In this document: one piece after another, positions 23,501-33,573 of the stretch
Layout: each line of letters opens with the position of its first letter
Position numbering within the stretch: the stretch's first letter is position 1
Assembly (NCBI RefSeq): GCF_050948215.1
Contig: NC_135152.1
Coordinates: 3,506,310 to 3,570,309, forward strand
Length of the DNA: 64,000 nucleotides
Reading direction: 5' to 3'
Origin: Halictus rubicundus
Lineage: Eukaryota > Arthropoda > Insecta > Hymenoptera > Halictidae
Program-made: the position numbers and the translations under genes
Notes under the pieces: generated by a model
The model's input: only the letters and a program-made list of their open reading frames with translations
What the model was told of the DNA's origin: nothing
Database searches by the model: none

Positions 23501-23649
23501 GACTAAAAATAACAGAGCTCTCTGCGCGCATTCAGACCGAGCAATTATTGCATCGCGTAGTCAAACACAATAGATCGGCGATAATTTTCTAGGAAAAACC
23601 ATCTTTATAATTTCGATAACCGTAGAATCAAAAATCTGAAAATTTTTAC
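20521..23649. other. Non-coding; G15 homopolymer; CT-rich tract; no gene supported
   Basis: A 15-base G run lies at 20767-20781 in GC-rich sequence (20580-21000). CT-rich impure repeats are at 21795-21890. GC-rich 21330-22010 and 22570-22860 show overlapping open frames on both strands with no recognisable domain. The remainder is AT-rich and unassigned. Confidence 0.5.
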
Positions 23650-23700
23650 TAGGCTGCGGATGTCTGTGCAATTTTCAAATTTCGTAAATAAATTTTAAAA
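23650..23700. repeat. TAGACTGCGG-family end
   Basis: Reads TAGGCTGCGGATGTCTGTGC, then AATTTTC. The right partner is not resolved. A weaker trace of the same family lies near 24179 (TAGACCGAGGATTTGATGC). Confidence 0.45.
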
Positions 23701-25440
23701 AAGTGGGACCGAAAATTTGATTTTGTAATTGCCTTGACTTACCAAATTCTGTCGAATTTTATATTCCCGTAGTTTTTGAAAATTTGTAACAGTCTGAGAA
23801 TTACTTTCATATGTCCAGCTAATATTTTGCTAATTGTGGATTTCTAGTATTCTATAATAGTCCTGACATATTTTCATATTATCTTTGATTTACTGAACAG
23901 CCTAGCAGTAAGAAACATGAATTCCAGTTAATATTTCGCAAGAAGACGAACTCCACATATTTCATACATAAACGGCATTTTAGTCGGTCCCATTAATGCA
24001 AATTTCTGCTTTATCTTATCTCAAACCAGCATTAACTAAACTGCAGGCATTGCATCAACGTAGTAAAATGTTACAACACGGTCTAAAATTCTAGAAAAAA
24101 AAATTCAAAAATCGTACAAGATCCAAAAGAAAGAATAATGAAAAATTCGTGTTCTCCCTAGAAATGATTCACAATAAGTAGACCGAGGATTTGATGCATT
24201 TAGAAATATTTTTTCCAATAATAAGTCCCGAAATCGCTATGAAAAAATGTTTCCATCCCCCAGGAACGAACCTTTCGCAATCTTCTCCCATATTCAAAAG
24301 AAGACTGTAACAACCATAACCGAGAATCGCGGAGTCGAAGTAGACGTACCTGTCTCAAATAAATTCCCTAAGATCCTCTCGAAATCCTCATCCAGGCGAG
24401 CAAGCACTATCAGCACGAACTTTGTCCGCTCTCAGCGGCTCCAGCTTGGCTTTTCACGGCTCCGGCCTTGAACTCTCAACGAGAATATTACTCGTTCGTC
24501 CCCTGCACCACTTCCGGCCTGAGACTGACATCGGTTCCTCTCGATCACTCCTTCCAAATCGATCTACCGGACTGATCCTCGCAACAGCAGATCCGCGGTG
24601 GGAGGGCTCCGAACGGGCGATCGTCGCGATAGTCGTTGCGAGTATGTCGATTTCCTCGGGACGACTGACCGACTAGCGACGAAGGTCTCGGGCAAATCGC
24701 ATCGAATCGAGTCGAGTCGAATCGCGAGTGAAAGGAGAACGCCGACTATCAACCTTTACAAGTCTCTCCTGCCGGTTTTCCTGTTGACGACGATCGCGCG
24801 ATGATTGCGGCGTCGCGCCGTCACCGCTCGCAAATGGCTAGCTCCAGCCTGGCCAACCTACGTATAAATCTGTCGTACGAGCCTCTCCCCTCTCTGCAAA
24901 AATCCCCCCCCCCCCCCCACCCCACTTCGTCTGACTGACTAACCCAGGTACACGTTCGGTTTCATGTCTGACAATCATTATTTTCTGCTCGGTAATTGCG
25001 GCCCATTCACCAAAATTCTCGACGAGCGATTTTCGTCGCTGTTTCGGGGAGGTATGCAAACGGAAGACAATCTTCCATTTTATTTTTACCGCGAGAAATC
25101 TCACTCCTCGATTTCTTTCGTTCCGATATTTATTTTTTCTCATTAACGCTTCAAACATTTGACGCTTGAACGATTATTATGATTAGGAGTAGGTATTCCA
25201 GACAATATTATTTTTACTTTTTTTAAATTGCGAGTTGTTGTAAAAGGCAGACTCTATTCTTCGAGTTCATAGTGACGACCATTATTCTTTGCTGTGTATA
25301 TTAACAGAATATTACTTCCATTTTATTCTTATCGTAAGAATTGCTTTGCTTAACTGAAAAGATAAAAGATGATACTGTCTCTATTGTATTTGCATTGTAC
25401 GCTTTGTTGCAGGAATGAAACTTGCCTCGTTTTAACGAAA
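23701..25440. other. Non-coding; C15 homopolymer; GC-rich 24250-24990
   Basis: A 15-base C run lies at 24904-24918. The GC-rich patch has open frames on both strands but no motif that identifies a gene. The rest is AT-rich. Confidence 0.45.
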
Positions 25441-25479
25441 TATTTACTCTGCTAAAATTGCACAAGTGTCGGCAGTCTA
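25441..25479. repeat. TAGACTGCGG-family right end
   Basis: ATTGCACAAGTGTCGGCAGT then CTA, ending at 25479 and followed by GTAGTTACC, the flank seen at several other copies. The left partner is not resolved. Confidence 0.5.
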
Positions 25480-25698
25480 GTAGTTACCATAGAAATGTTC
25501 TTTCCGTTATCGTGTCCTGAACGGTAATTATTTCCGTCACTCTGCTCTTTTCTATATGTACATGTAATAAATTCGAACGCGAAAATTACTAACGCAAAGT
25601 GTGCTATCGCGATTGCTATACGAGCTGAAAGCAAGCTATAACCGCACCGTTGAAATTACCAGCGAAAATAAACGCGAAAATCGTGCACGATGTTTTTA

Positions 25699-25907
25699 AC
25701 CCATGACCGAGCGGGCGCCGTTACTAATATAGATCGTCCCATATAACTGCGTTACTAAATTATATTATATCAGATCGCTCGAGGTTATTGATTTGTATCT
25801 GGCAACGAGCTATTTTCAACCATATACACATATTATACATATATATCTCTCTATATATGTATAATATAATATATAATACGTATAATTTGCGGCTAGGTCA
25901 GCGAGTC
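25699..25907. mobile_element. Possible TTAA-type element with AT-rich palindromic core
   Basis: TTAA precedes CCCATGACCGAGCGGGCGCC. About 200 bases later the reverse complement reads TTGACTCGCTGACCTAGCCG, a partial inverted match. The centre (25815-25885) is alternating TATA sequence. The right TTAA would be mutated to its TTGA form. The assignment is tentative. Confidence 0.3.
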
Positions 25908-26418
25908 AAGAGACCAATAGCTTCTAATTGACGGTAAATTACAATCGTGATATTTGGGGTATACGGTATCACGAAAATCGCCGATAATTGATTCGGCCAT
26001 GGCAATTCTTGCTTCGCTTCGCTCGAAAAACTTTCAATTGCTTCGATGTTAAACTGACCATCGAAAAACAAAACTACATTAATCCTCTCTCCACTCAAAA
26101 TTACTATACTTAAGCAGAGATTCGACGATCGTTGCATTCTGAACTTAAAATTGCGTTGCACTATAATTTTAGCAACTCCAATTATAAATCAACGTCAATT
26201 TAAAAATCGTTTTATTAATTTAAGATAGCTTGGATTATATTTTACAATTTTTGTAATACCACAAAATAACAGACTCCCATTATATTCCCACTGTAATGAA
26301 TCTCATGAATTTTATAATGCAAAATAAGAGTGCCTCAGCTACACTGAAAGGGCCAAATTAAACTAAACAAAGCTGAGCTAAACAAAAAGCTAAACCAAGC
26401 AACGTCGACACTAATTAC
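25908..26418. other. AT-rich non-coding, no gene
   Basis: Nothing recognised. Confidence 0.45.
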
Positions 26419-26470
26419 TAGACTGGAGGTCGTTATGCAAAATGAAAATTTGCATAACATCCGCACTCTA
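26419..26470. mobile_element. 52-bp minimal palindrome of TAGACTGCGG-family ends
   Basis: The left arm TAGACTGGAGGTCGTTATGC and the reverse-complemented right arm TAGAGTGCGGATGTTATGC, both followed by AAA, meet with almost no interior. The palindrome extends into the flanks (TAATTAC against TAACTAA). It is what remains if the whole interior of a 200-bp copy is deleted. Confidence 0.7.
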
Positions 26471-26728
26471 TTAGTTACCCGGTCACACTATTTTATTTCG
26501 CACTATTACTCATATTCTAAGCTTGGAATTGCCCAGATCAGGATCGTCTGACCTCAAAACACAAAGTCTGCGACAATTTAGCGCAATCGCAACATTTTCC
26601 GGGTATCGATGAGTTGCAACTATTTCTAAAGACGTCACATAGAAGCCGTTTCGCAAAATCATCCATTATCTCTGACCAGAGGTTCTGAAACAATTGCGTA
26701 GCACAATTGACGCTGATTTCGAAATATA

Positions 26729-26928
26729 CAGGCTCACGAAAGTATTCGGACGCTCTTTAAAACAGTATAACTTTCTTTAAATTGGGGCAAACGGCCTGAC
26801 TTTTTTTTTGAGCCATTAGAAGAATTGGCAATTCCAATTTTTTCAAAATCTTTTTTGCACACGTTTGGTCCAATTTAAAGAAAGTTATACTGTTTTAAAG
26901 GGCGTTCGAATACTTTCGCGAGCCAGTG
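26729..26928. mobile_element. 200-bp Tc1/mariner-like MITE
   Basis: The element is flanked by TA at 26727-26728 and 26929-26930. The left inverted repeat begins CAGGCTCACGAAAGTATTCG and the right, in reverse complement, CACTGGCTCGCGAAAGTATT. The arms stay matched for about 58 bases, including AAAACAGTATAACTTTCTTT. The ends and TA target fit Tc1/mariner. There is no coding capacity. Confidence 0.92.
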
Positions 26929-26930
26929 TA

Positions 26931-27480
26931 GCTGAAACACAATCGATGCGTGTTGATTTTTCTGCAACGATTTTCGAGATATCGATGAATGGCATTGGCC
27001 TAACGGGGAGTCCCGGCGCTGCTGGCCTGATGGAAGACGATACGCGGAATCATAATGCTCGACGACACGCGGCCGGATCAAATGATTTCGATTGGATTCA
27101 ATTGGCTCGGGACTTTGAAATTGGTTCGCATGACCGAAACTGTGGGTCTCGTTGCTATTTTCGTTTCCGCAAATCATGCTACCTAATACGTGGACCACCT
27201 AATATGTGCCGCTATATAGTACTCAGAATTAGATAGCATCGCTGTCTGCATGGATCGTTCGATATCGTTAATTGCGTGGATAATACCGTCAATGATAATC
27301 ACTTATCTGTTGATACATAATATTTTATCGTGTCACATCAGGACTTATCTTACAAATATATATTGAGACTGCTTAGGGTTTCAGTGTTGCTTTGTTTCCG
27401 ACTAATATATCCAGTGTCATATATTAATAATAATGTAGAAAGATCGATTTTGGGGCGGATTATACATTAACCCTCGGACT
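26931..27480. other. Non-coding, no gene supported
   Basis: Overlapping open frames on both strands (26865-27236) partly consist of the MITE arm and are not called as genes. Confidence 0.45.
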
Positions 27481-29635
27481 CCTGCGAGTTCTAGACCTAT
27501 GCCGGAGTCATTTCTGACTCATGCCGATATTTCACTACAGTTTGCTTTCCTTATAAGGCGATGGCTCGGAGCTGGCTTTCGTCGTATTTCGGATGAAGAA
27601 GAAGAAGAGGGGGATAGTGATTTCCTTATTTCGAAATAAAAAGCGTCGTCTTATATCGGAATATTACGTGTATATAAAATTAATTATTGGAAATGAGAGG
27701 AATGTTTTGCAGACAAATATTAATGGAGAATTTAACAATCGAGTGCTAATTAGCAGTTTTTGCAGTCAAATATTTTTTCTAAAATTCTTATGCTTTCTTA
27801 TTCTGGTTCTGAAAACGTGGTATTCTATTATGACGTGTTGTTTTAATTGTAGTTTGTTTAAACTGCGATGTACACTATTATCTCATCAGTGTTTCAATTT
27901 TGCGTAGTCATACTTGTATTTTTATCGTGCGATGAATGACTGAAGAGATTTTAATGCATGCTACTTGTTGACGCGTGAGCAAGTTAGAGATTTGGTTGAA
28001 AGCAGACCTTTCGGTGGATGCACACTTCACACGCAGACTTAACGGCGAATGAATAGTTGAAGGGGTGGATTGTGATGATAACTGTGGATTGGGTTGACTA
28101 AAACAACTGTATTTTTGTTAACGAATATGAGGGACACTAATAGAACTTATACTGAAGACGGCGAGTGAGAAGTAGTGTATAATATTTCGGACGGCGCACA
28201 GTGGGCAATTTGGACAAAATCGGATTCAAAATCAAGGAACTTTCGATAGGAATGAGGTAGAGCGATGAAATCTTTTTTAAATGCAAGCTGCAACTTTGTA
28301 GAATATGGGAAAAATAGAGAGATTGTGGTACGAACATTTTTTAACCTCGAGAAAATTCGTTAAACGCGCACAAATTCAAGAAAATTTTAGTTTTTCCAAT
28401 ACCACGCGCGGAAAAAATTTTTTTTTAACACGCTATATATCATTTCCCATAGATTTTTTCGCGCTGATTTCAAATCTGGTCTCAAAATTTGTGTACGACC
28501 TCAGGATTTTGCAAAAAATAGATTTTTGTGACAAAAACTAATGAAGTCATTTTTTCGTTGAAATGATTGGATGGTAATAATCTCTCTATTTTTCCCATAT
28601 TCTACAAAGTTGCAGCTTTCATTTAAAAAAGATTTCATCGCTCTACCTCATTTCTATCGAAAGTTCCTTGATTTTGAATCCGAGTTTGTCCAAATTGCCC
28701 ACTGTGCGGCGCGTTAGAAGAGAGATGTTATCGCTTTGCCGGTTTTCGAGAGTCTGTCTTTTCTAGTCTGCATACGAACCGTGCGTTCGCGGGGGTTGCT
28801 TTCTCGAAGTCTGATTGGTGGAATATCCGTTTTTGGAAGACGCTCCTTGTGGGGGTGGACTAACGCTGATTCGTCAGCGCAGGTAGCCGACGGTTACGGC
28901 AATGACAATTTTGAATATTCCGAAGTTTATGGTGACTTCATAAAATGCCCAACCGTCTTTTTGGCAGACACATTTCCGAAGGTGGCACAAATTACGGTTT
29001 TTTTTATGACGTTTTACTAGTAATTGTATTGCACCCCTGGTTATTTTAACTGCGAAGTTTGGGCCACGCTACCCAGAGGCATCCTGCAAAGGCATGCTGC
29101 ACGGCGAGGCAGGCTATACGATATTTTATTGTTTTTTGTCGGTGTAATGTTTAATGGTCACTGTTGTTACGCAGTAACACTATTTCGAGTACAGATTTCA
29201 GATTACAATTTAATTTGCTATCTAATCGCGATTGCCAGGTCGCGATCGCGAAATGATTTTACACTCGAGATCGATAGATTCAATACTAAATCATGCGCCA
29301 CAATATTGCCAGACGATTATCGGCAATTGATTTACCCCCCGAGTGCTGTGCTGGAGTCATTTTCGACACAATGGCACACAGTGATATAGGCTCCGCGGCA
29401 GAGACACTTACGTACGTCCTTATATCTGTTATCTCACAGAGGCCTTTTTTTTGTTCCCTGAGGTCCAAAACTTTACTTTTTCATTCTATTACTTTCATTA
29501 TGGAACGTATTCAAGGATATGCTCACTAGGTCAAATGTAAACGTTGGTAGGCTTTTCACGAAGAACATTCTTCACACCTGATTATCAGTCAAAAATGACC
29601 CCGGTACAGTACTCCATGTCCCAGTACTCGGTGGT
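27481..29635. mobile_element. Decayed piggyBac-like element of about 2.15 kb
   Basis: TTAA at 27477-27480 precedes CCCTCGGACTCCTGC. On the right TTAA lies at 29636-29639, with reverse-complement end ACCACCGAGTACTGG. Subterminal motifs match: GGAGTCATTTCTGACTCATG on the left against GGGGTCATTTTTGACTGATA on the right. The spacing is within the range of a full piggyBac element, once the 510-bp insertion at 28197 is subtracted. Near 27590 a frame reads Ser-Asp-Glu(5)-Gly-Asp-Ser-Asp, which could be the acidic start of a transposase. No transposase core with its Asp residues is recognisable. Confidence 0.5.
28197..28706. mobile_element. 510-bp element with about 130-bp inverted repeats, nested
   Basis: The left arm starts CACAGTGGGCAATTTGGACA. 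The right arm in reverse complement starts CACAGTGGGCAATTTGGACA too, and the arms match well for about 130 bases, up to CCCATATTCTACAAAG and its counterpart. CGGCG flanks both sides, suggesting a target duplication of about 5 bases. Termini starting CAC occur in several DNA-transposon groups, so I leave the superfamily open. It lies inside the 27481-29635 element and is therefore the younger of the two. Confidence 0.85.
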
Positions 29636-29639
29636 TTAA

Positions 29640-30119
29640 ATCGCGGCGAACTTTCTATGTCACTTATCAACAGCACAATTCGCGAACAAATTGTTAGGAG
29701 ATATAAACGGATTAACGTTCTTCCAGTTTAAAGAATTCTGCCAATAAATGTCGATTAGATGAACAACGAAGTTGCCGAGAAATCGGTATTTAATTGCAAC
29801 AATTAGAAACGATATCATGTGCGATAAGAGTTCGAAAAAAGTGGCAATCATTAAAATCGTACGGGATCAAGGCGATTTATTTATACGCACATGTTTTGTT
29901 CAAAGTGCGATACAACGGTTGCAAAAAAATCGCACATAACATTTTATGGTGGGACTGCAAATAGAAGCCTTTGATCTTGAAGTTCGTGGTAGTTCGAGTT
30001 GCGAAAACAAATTTTACAATCTTTTTACAATTTTACAAATTTTTCAGTCTGGACAAAGTAAACATTTTCGAAAAATCCAGCTTCATGTTTTTACCTGCTT
30101 GTTAATAAAAAAAAATTGA
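29640..30119. other. AT-rich non-coding, no gene
   Basis: Nothing recognised. Confidence 0.4.
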
Positions 30120-30300
30120 AAAAATAATTTATGATGGTAAAAGTAGACACTTCACCCTTCAAAATGAGCCTAGGGGGATCGACCCCCGATTTTTTTTGAC
30201 GAAGTTAGAACAGCTCGAACATCGACAGTCTTTTCTTTCAAAATGCAATAAGATAGCAATAAAAAATCGTACATGAATTTTTGTGGTGTCGTTGTCAAGA
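30120..30300. repeat. Dispersed repeat unit, family H
   Basis: Contains GTAGACACTTCACCCTTCAA, AATGAGCCTAGGGGGATCGA, CCCCCGATTTTTTTTGACGA and AGTTA. The same order of landmarks recurs at 31290-31520. Confidence 0.6.
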
Positions 30301-30479
30301 GTAGACTGTAATCTTGAAGTCTGCAGTAGTTTCCATTGCGGGAAAAATTTTTTCAGCTTCCTAGAAAAGTTTGAAAATGCTAGTTCGTCCTACGATCTTT
30401 TCGCACCAAAGTTCAATAGTTTCGATCGTCGACAATCAATTTCGTCCGAGATTCGAAGCTCCTATAATTTTAACCGACT

Positions 30480-31180
30480 TCTAAACAGTTCCAAATTCTT
30501 TCCCCTAAATTCTAACCGCAGACAGCGATCAGTATCGCGACGATCTAGCCGCCAGCACCGTCACGATGTTTACAGCCGTCGATTATGCTACTCGAGACGA
30601 CTCCCGCGAAGTGGCCTTCGATTATCGTTTGGAACAGTATTGGAAGACTGCGATAAGCAGAATCGCGAGCAATGTCGACAGGAGAGTGTTCTGTCGTGTC
30701 GTCGTCGTCGTCGTCGGTGCGGAGAGGGAATTGCACGGTCCGATCGCGCAGATTGCGCGCTTTTGGCACGGATTCCGGAACCGGTAGCGGCAGCGGCCCC
30801 TGTAAATCTCCGGTTCGCCAGCGAAAAACATAAATTGTCGGTCTCGACCGGCGGCGATAAAAAAACGAAGAAATAGGTAGATCGTCGGCGGGGGCGGACG
30901 GGGGTGGGCAGATTCAGGCGACCGGAGTTTCGCACATGCGTCCCCCGGCGTGACGGGGAGCCACGCGAAATTAAATTAAGTCCGGCGTAAAGTTCGCGGT
31001 AACAAACGCCCGAGCGGGGCCCGATCGAACTTTTTCGGTAAATTATCTCCTTCGGTGTTTTTTGCTCGCCGGGACGCGGCGCGGCGGGAGAATTTAGAAC
31101 ACCGGCACGCGTTATCGTCGATAATAACGTGACACTGGGGACCCAGTCGATTCCAGAATCGCGTGAAAAAAAAAAAATAA
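30480..31180. other. GC-rich non-coding block, no gene supported
   Basis: CpG-rich. A 197-codon open frame begins upstream at 30283 and ends at 30876, but other frames on both strands are open too. It runs through the dispersed repeat at 30736-30830, and its product is Arg/Ser-rich without domains. Not called as a gene. Confidence 0.45.
30736..30830. repeat. Dispersed repeat, paired with 33925-34035
   Basis: CTTTTGGCACGGATTCCGGA and CCTGTAAATCTCCGG correspond to CTTTTGGCACGGATTCCGAA and CCTGTAAATCTCTGG at 33954-34010. The type of repeat is unknown. Confidence 0.6.
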
Positions 31181-31289
31181 TCTAACGTTATCGGCCCGCG
31201 AGAACCGAACCGACGTGGATTATCCGCGATCGACTTTTATCGCCGTCGGCCAAGTCGATAATGGAGATGGACAACTCGAACCCTAAATT

Positions 31290-31520
31290 TGCCGTTTTTG
31301 TAAAGGGGAGACTCCACTTTTCAAGTTGATGGTGATTTCTCAGGTTTCGTAGCGCCATTTTCAGGTTTCGAAATGAGACTGGGGAGATCATCCTACGATT
31401 TTTTTTACACGAAGTTACAATAATTTTAACATCAACGAGTTTCAACCCAAGAAAAAATACAATTTCAGGGTTTGAAAGTAGACGCATGCCCCTTGAAAAT
31501 GAGTCTAGGGAGATAATCTC
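31290..31520. repeat. Family H repeat, one and a half units
   Basis: AAATGAGACTGGGGAGATCA, CGATTTTTTTTACACGAAGT and TACAATAATTTTAACATC are followed by the start of another unit (AAAGTAGACGCATGCCCCTT, AAATGAGTCTAGGGAGATAA). This gives a local tandem arrangement. Confidence 0.6.
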
Positions 31521-32451
31521 TAATCCACTAGTACATAGTGTGTGTGAGCTTCAAAGAAAATAACGCGGCAGGTTCGGATTAGAGGAACGTAATTATTTTA
31601 GCAATGGAAGTGGTTTAATTTTCAACTCACAATTAGTTGCGCAGTCTTCGACGTCCAGTGGCAATCTGTCCGGCCTGTGCAGTGAATACCACCTATAGGT
31701 GGCATTGGGACAGTCGAGTTTGAAGGTTTCAGCGATAGCTGGAGGTCGCAGCGTATACTACAAGGTCAGACACGAAGCCGCGGCGTGATGACGATTTCAT
31801 TCATTTTCCTTGTTAATTAACGCTCCGATTACGCGGGAATGCTAAGTCATTCCACGGAGGTCAAGGAATCACCTCTTTTGCGGTGGCTGATAGTTCGGAG
31901 CGAAAAGGTCATTCTACTGATGCTGATTTCCTTGTAATAGTAACTACAATTTAACTTTCTTGTACTCTTTTACAAGCTTGCAGGAGACCTCAAGAATTGA
32001 CGACGTTGAAAATTAGACAGTTTAAGTACAGTTTTAAGTGATTTTCTAGCTATAGGAAGCCCTCTAAACTTTAATAATCTCTCTTGAGATTAACTCGGGA
32101 AATAAAGTTCTACTTAACTTCAACCTTTTGCTAGACGTTGCTTCGTTAACTGCGAAATAGACTGTCTTCGTGGAGTTATGACTGATGAGAGTTTTCAAGA
32201 AATGGTAAAAGTGTGCTTAATCGTGCAACTGATTTTGAAATCTCCGGGATACTCGAGGAATTTGTTGTTTATATATCATGCGTATCGATGAATACAGCTT
32301 TTTGTTATAATTAAGCTGCTGCTATGTCGTATGAAATTAACATAAGAAAAAAGATGCACCCAAGCTATTAAAAAGAGAATTATTTTCCTAAGACAGTCAC
32401 GCTTTTCTTAGTGGATTCCATTTGCTTAGCGAGCTCATTGAAAGCTTAATT
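31521..32451. other. Non-coding, no gene supported
   Basis: Moderate to AT-rich sequence. Nothing recognised. Confidence 0.45.
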
Positions 32452-32637
32452 AACAGGTCTTTATGCAAAATAAAAATTTTCTGCATTGCAACAAACTGGA
32501 GTGAAATAGAAATTTGTTAACGTTACGTTTAATAGGTTGGAAATAATATAATAATATTTTAAAACTCTTCTCATACTGTTTTAAATTTCACCTACCTATT
32601 TTTGTCATAAACGCATAAAATGTGCTGTCTCGTTATT
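32452..32637. repeat. TAGACTGCGG-family copy, diverged
   Basis: The left part GGTCTTTATGCAAAATAAAA near 32456 and the right part CATAAACGCATAAAATGTGC then TGTCT near 32608-32632 are in the expected inverted arrangement, about 185 bases apart. Confidence 0.4.
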
Positions 32638-33084
32638 GTAAACAACGAAACGCTATTGAGCACCATTTTATTAATATCTCATTGAGTACCTTTTCCAGAT
32701 AAGATTCAACGAGATATTTCCGTACAGGGAATTGATTATTCACTCATCAATTTTGTCAAAAGTAGTTTGACTCGATTTTTTGATAATTCGGTTCGCCTAC
32801 CTCAGATGAAGGCAGTGTCGCCAGATGAGGGGAGGGAGCACGAATTGAGGGGAAAAAGTTACCTTCTCTTTGCCAGTACCGGAGTACGCACAACAGAGAC
32901 GAAACACGTCACGTGACCGGGCCGCGGCGGTAGCGTGGGGAATAGCGCGGTAGAAGGGGAAATTGGAGTGGGGGAACAAGTCTTGATCCGGCAACTATGG
33001 ACAAAGATATCTAAACGACTGATCAAAAATTCGTTCTTGATGTAGAACTGTTTCGAACAGTAAAAGTGTCAAAATGTCGCTTAA
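32638..33084. other. Non-coding, no gene supported
   Basis: GC-rich 32860-32980. Open frames lack motifs. Nothing recognised. Confidence 0.4.
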
Positions 33085-33500
33085 GGGGCCGGTCTCCGTA
33101 GATTCGCGATAAGGTAGAGTGGCTACATTACTGTCAAAAAATGGTTTTACGTGCTTCAAGTTTTCGTCCTTAAATAAGAATATTTTGTCGCTGGTAAAGG
33201 GCTCATTCGAAAGAGGAAGGTTCAATCTAGTGCGCGCTGGTCAGGAGCTGCCGAGATTATGCAGATATTTGGCAATATAAGCGTTCGAAGTAGGCCAAAA
33301 ATTGACGATGTGCATGCCGTGGAATCCAAGCATTTTTATGCCATGGGATGAGTTTTCTGGACGAAGTCGAGAGCTGCGCGCACTAGAAAATATCTCCAGC
33401 TACAAATTGAGCTATATTTTGTCTCGATTCTCTGTGAAATAAAGCGAAAAACTTGAAGCACGTTTCTGGCGTCAGAATTGATAATATCGATAATACAGAG
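33085..33500. mobile_element. Inverted-repeat element centred near 33306
   Basis: ACGTGCTTCAAGTTTT at 33149 is mirrored at 33447-33463, and CTAGTGCGCGC at 33227 at 33376-33386. Both pairs share the same centre, which shows one long imperfect palindrome. The left end begins GGGGCCGGTCTCCGTAGATT directly after TTAA (33081-33084). The matching right terminus is lost. Confidence 0.6.
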
Positions 33501-33522
33501 CACAAAATGTGACAAGTTTAGT

Positions 33523-33573
33523 CACAGACTTAAGACCCGTCGGATCAAGACTAAGACGGATCTTAAGTCTGTG
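33523..33573. other. Strong hairpin, 19-bp stem with one mismatch
   Basis: CACAGACTTAAGACCCGTC (33523-33541) pairs with GACGGATCTTAAGTCTGTG (33555-33573) around a 13-base loop. It sits beside the inverted-repeat element at 33085. It may be a tiny palindromic insertion or a transcribed hairpin; the sequence does not decide. Confidence 0.7.

Noticed and set aside
30283..30876. 197-codon plus-strand open frame
   Set aside because: Arg/Ser-rich product without motifs that includes a dispersed repeat (30736-30830). Several other frames are open over the same bases.
32180..32215. CTGATGAGAGTTTTCAAGAAA resembling a hammerhead core
   Set aside because: Stem II cannot form between CTGATGA and GAAA, and flanking stems are absent.
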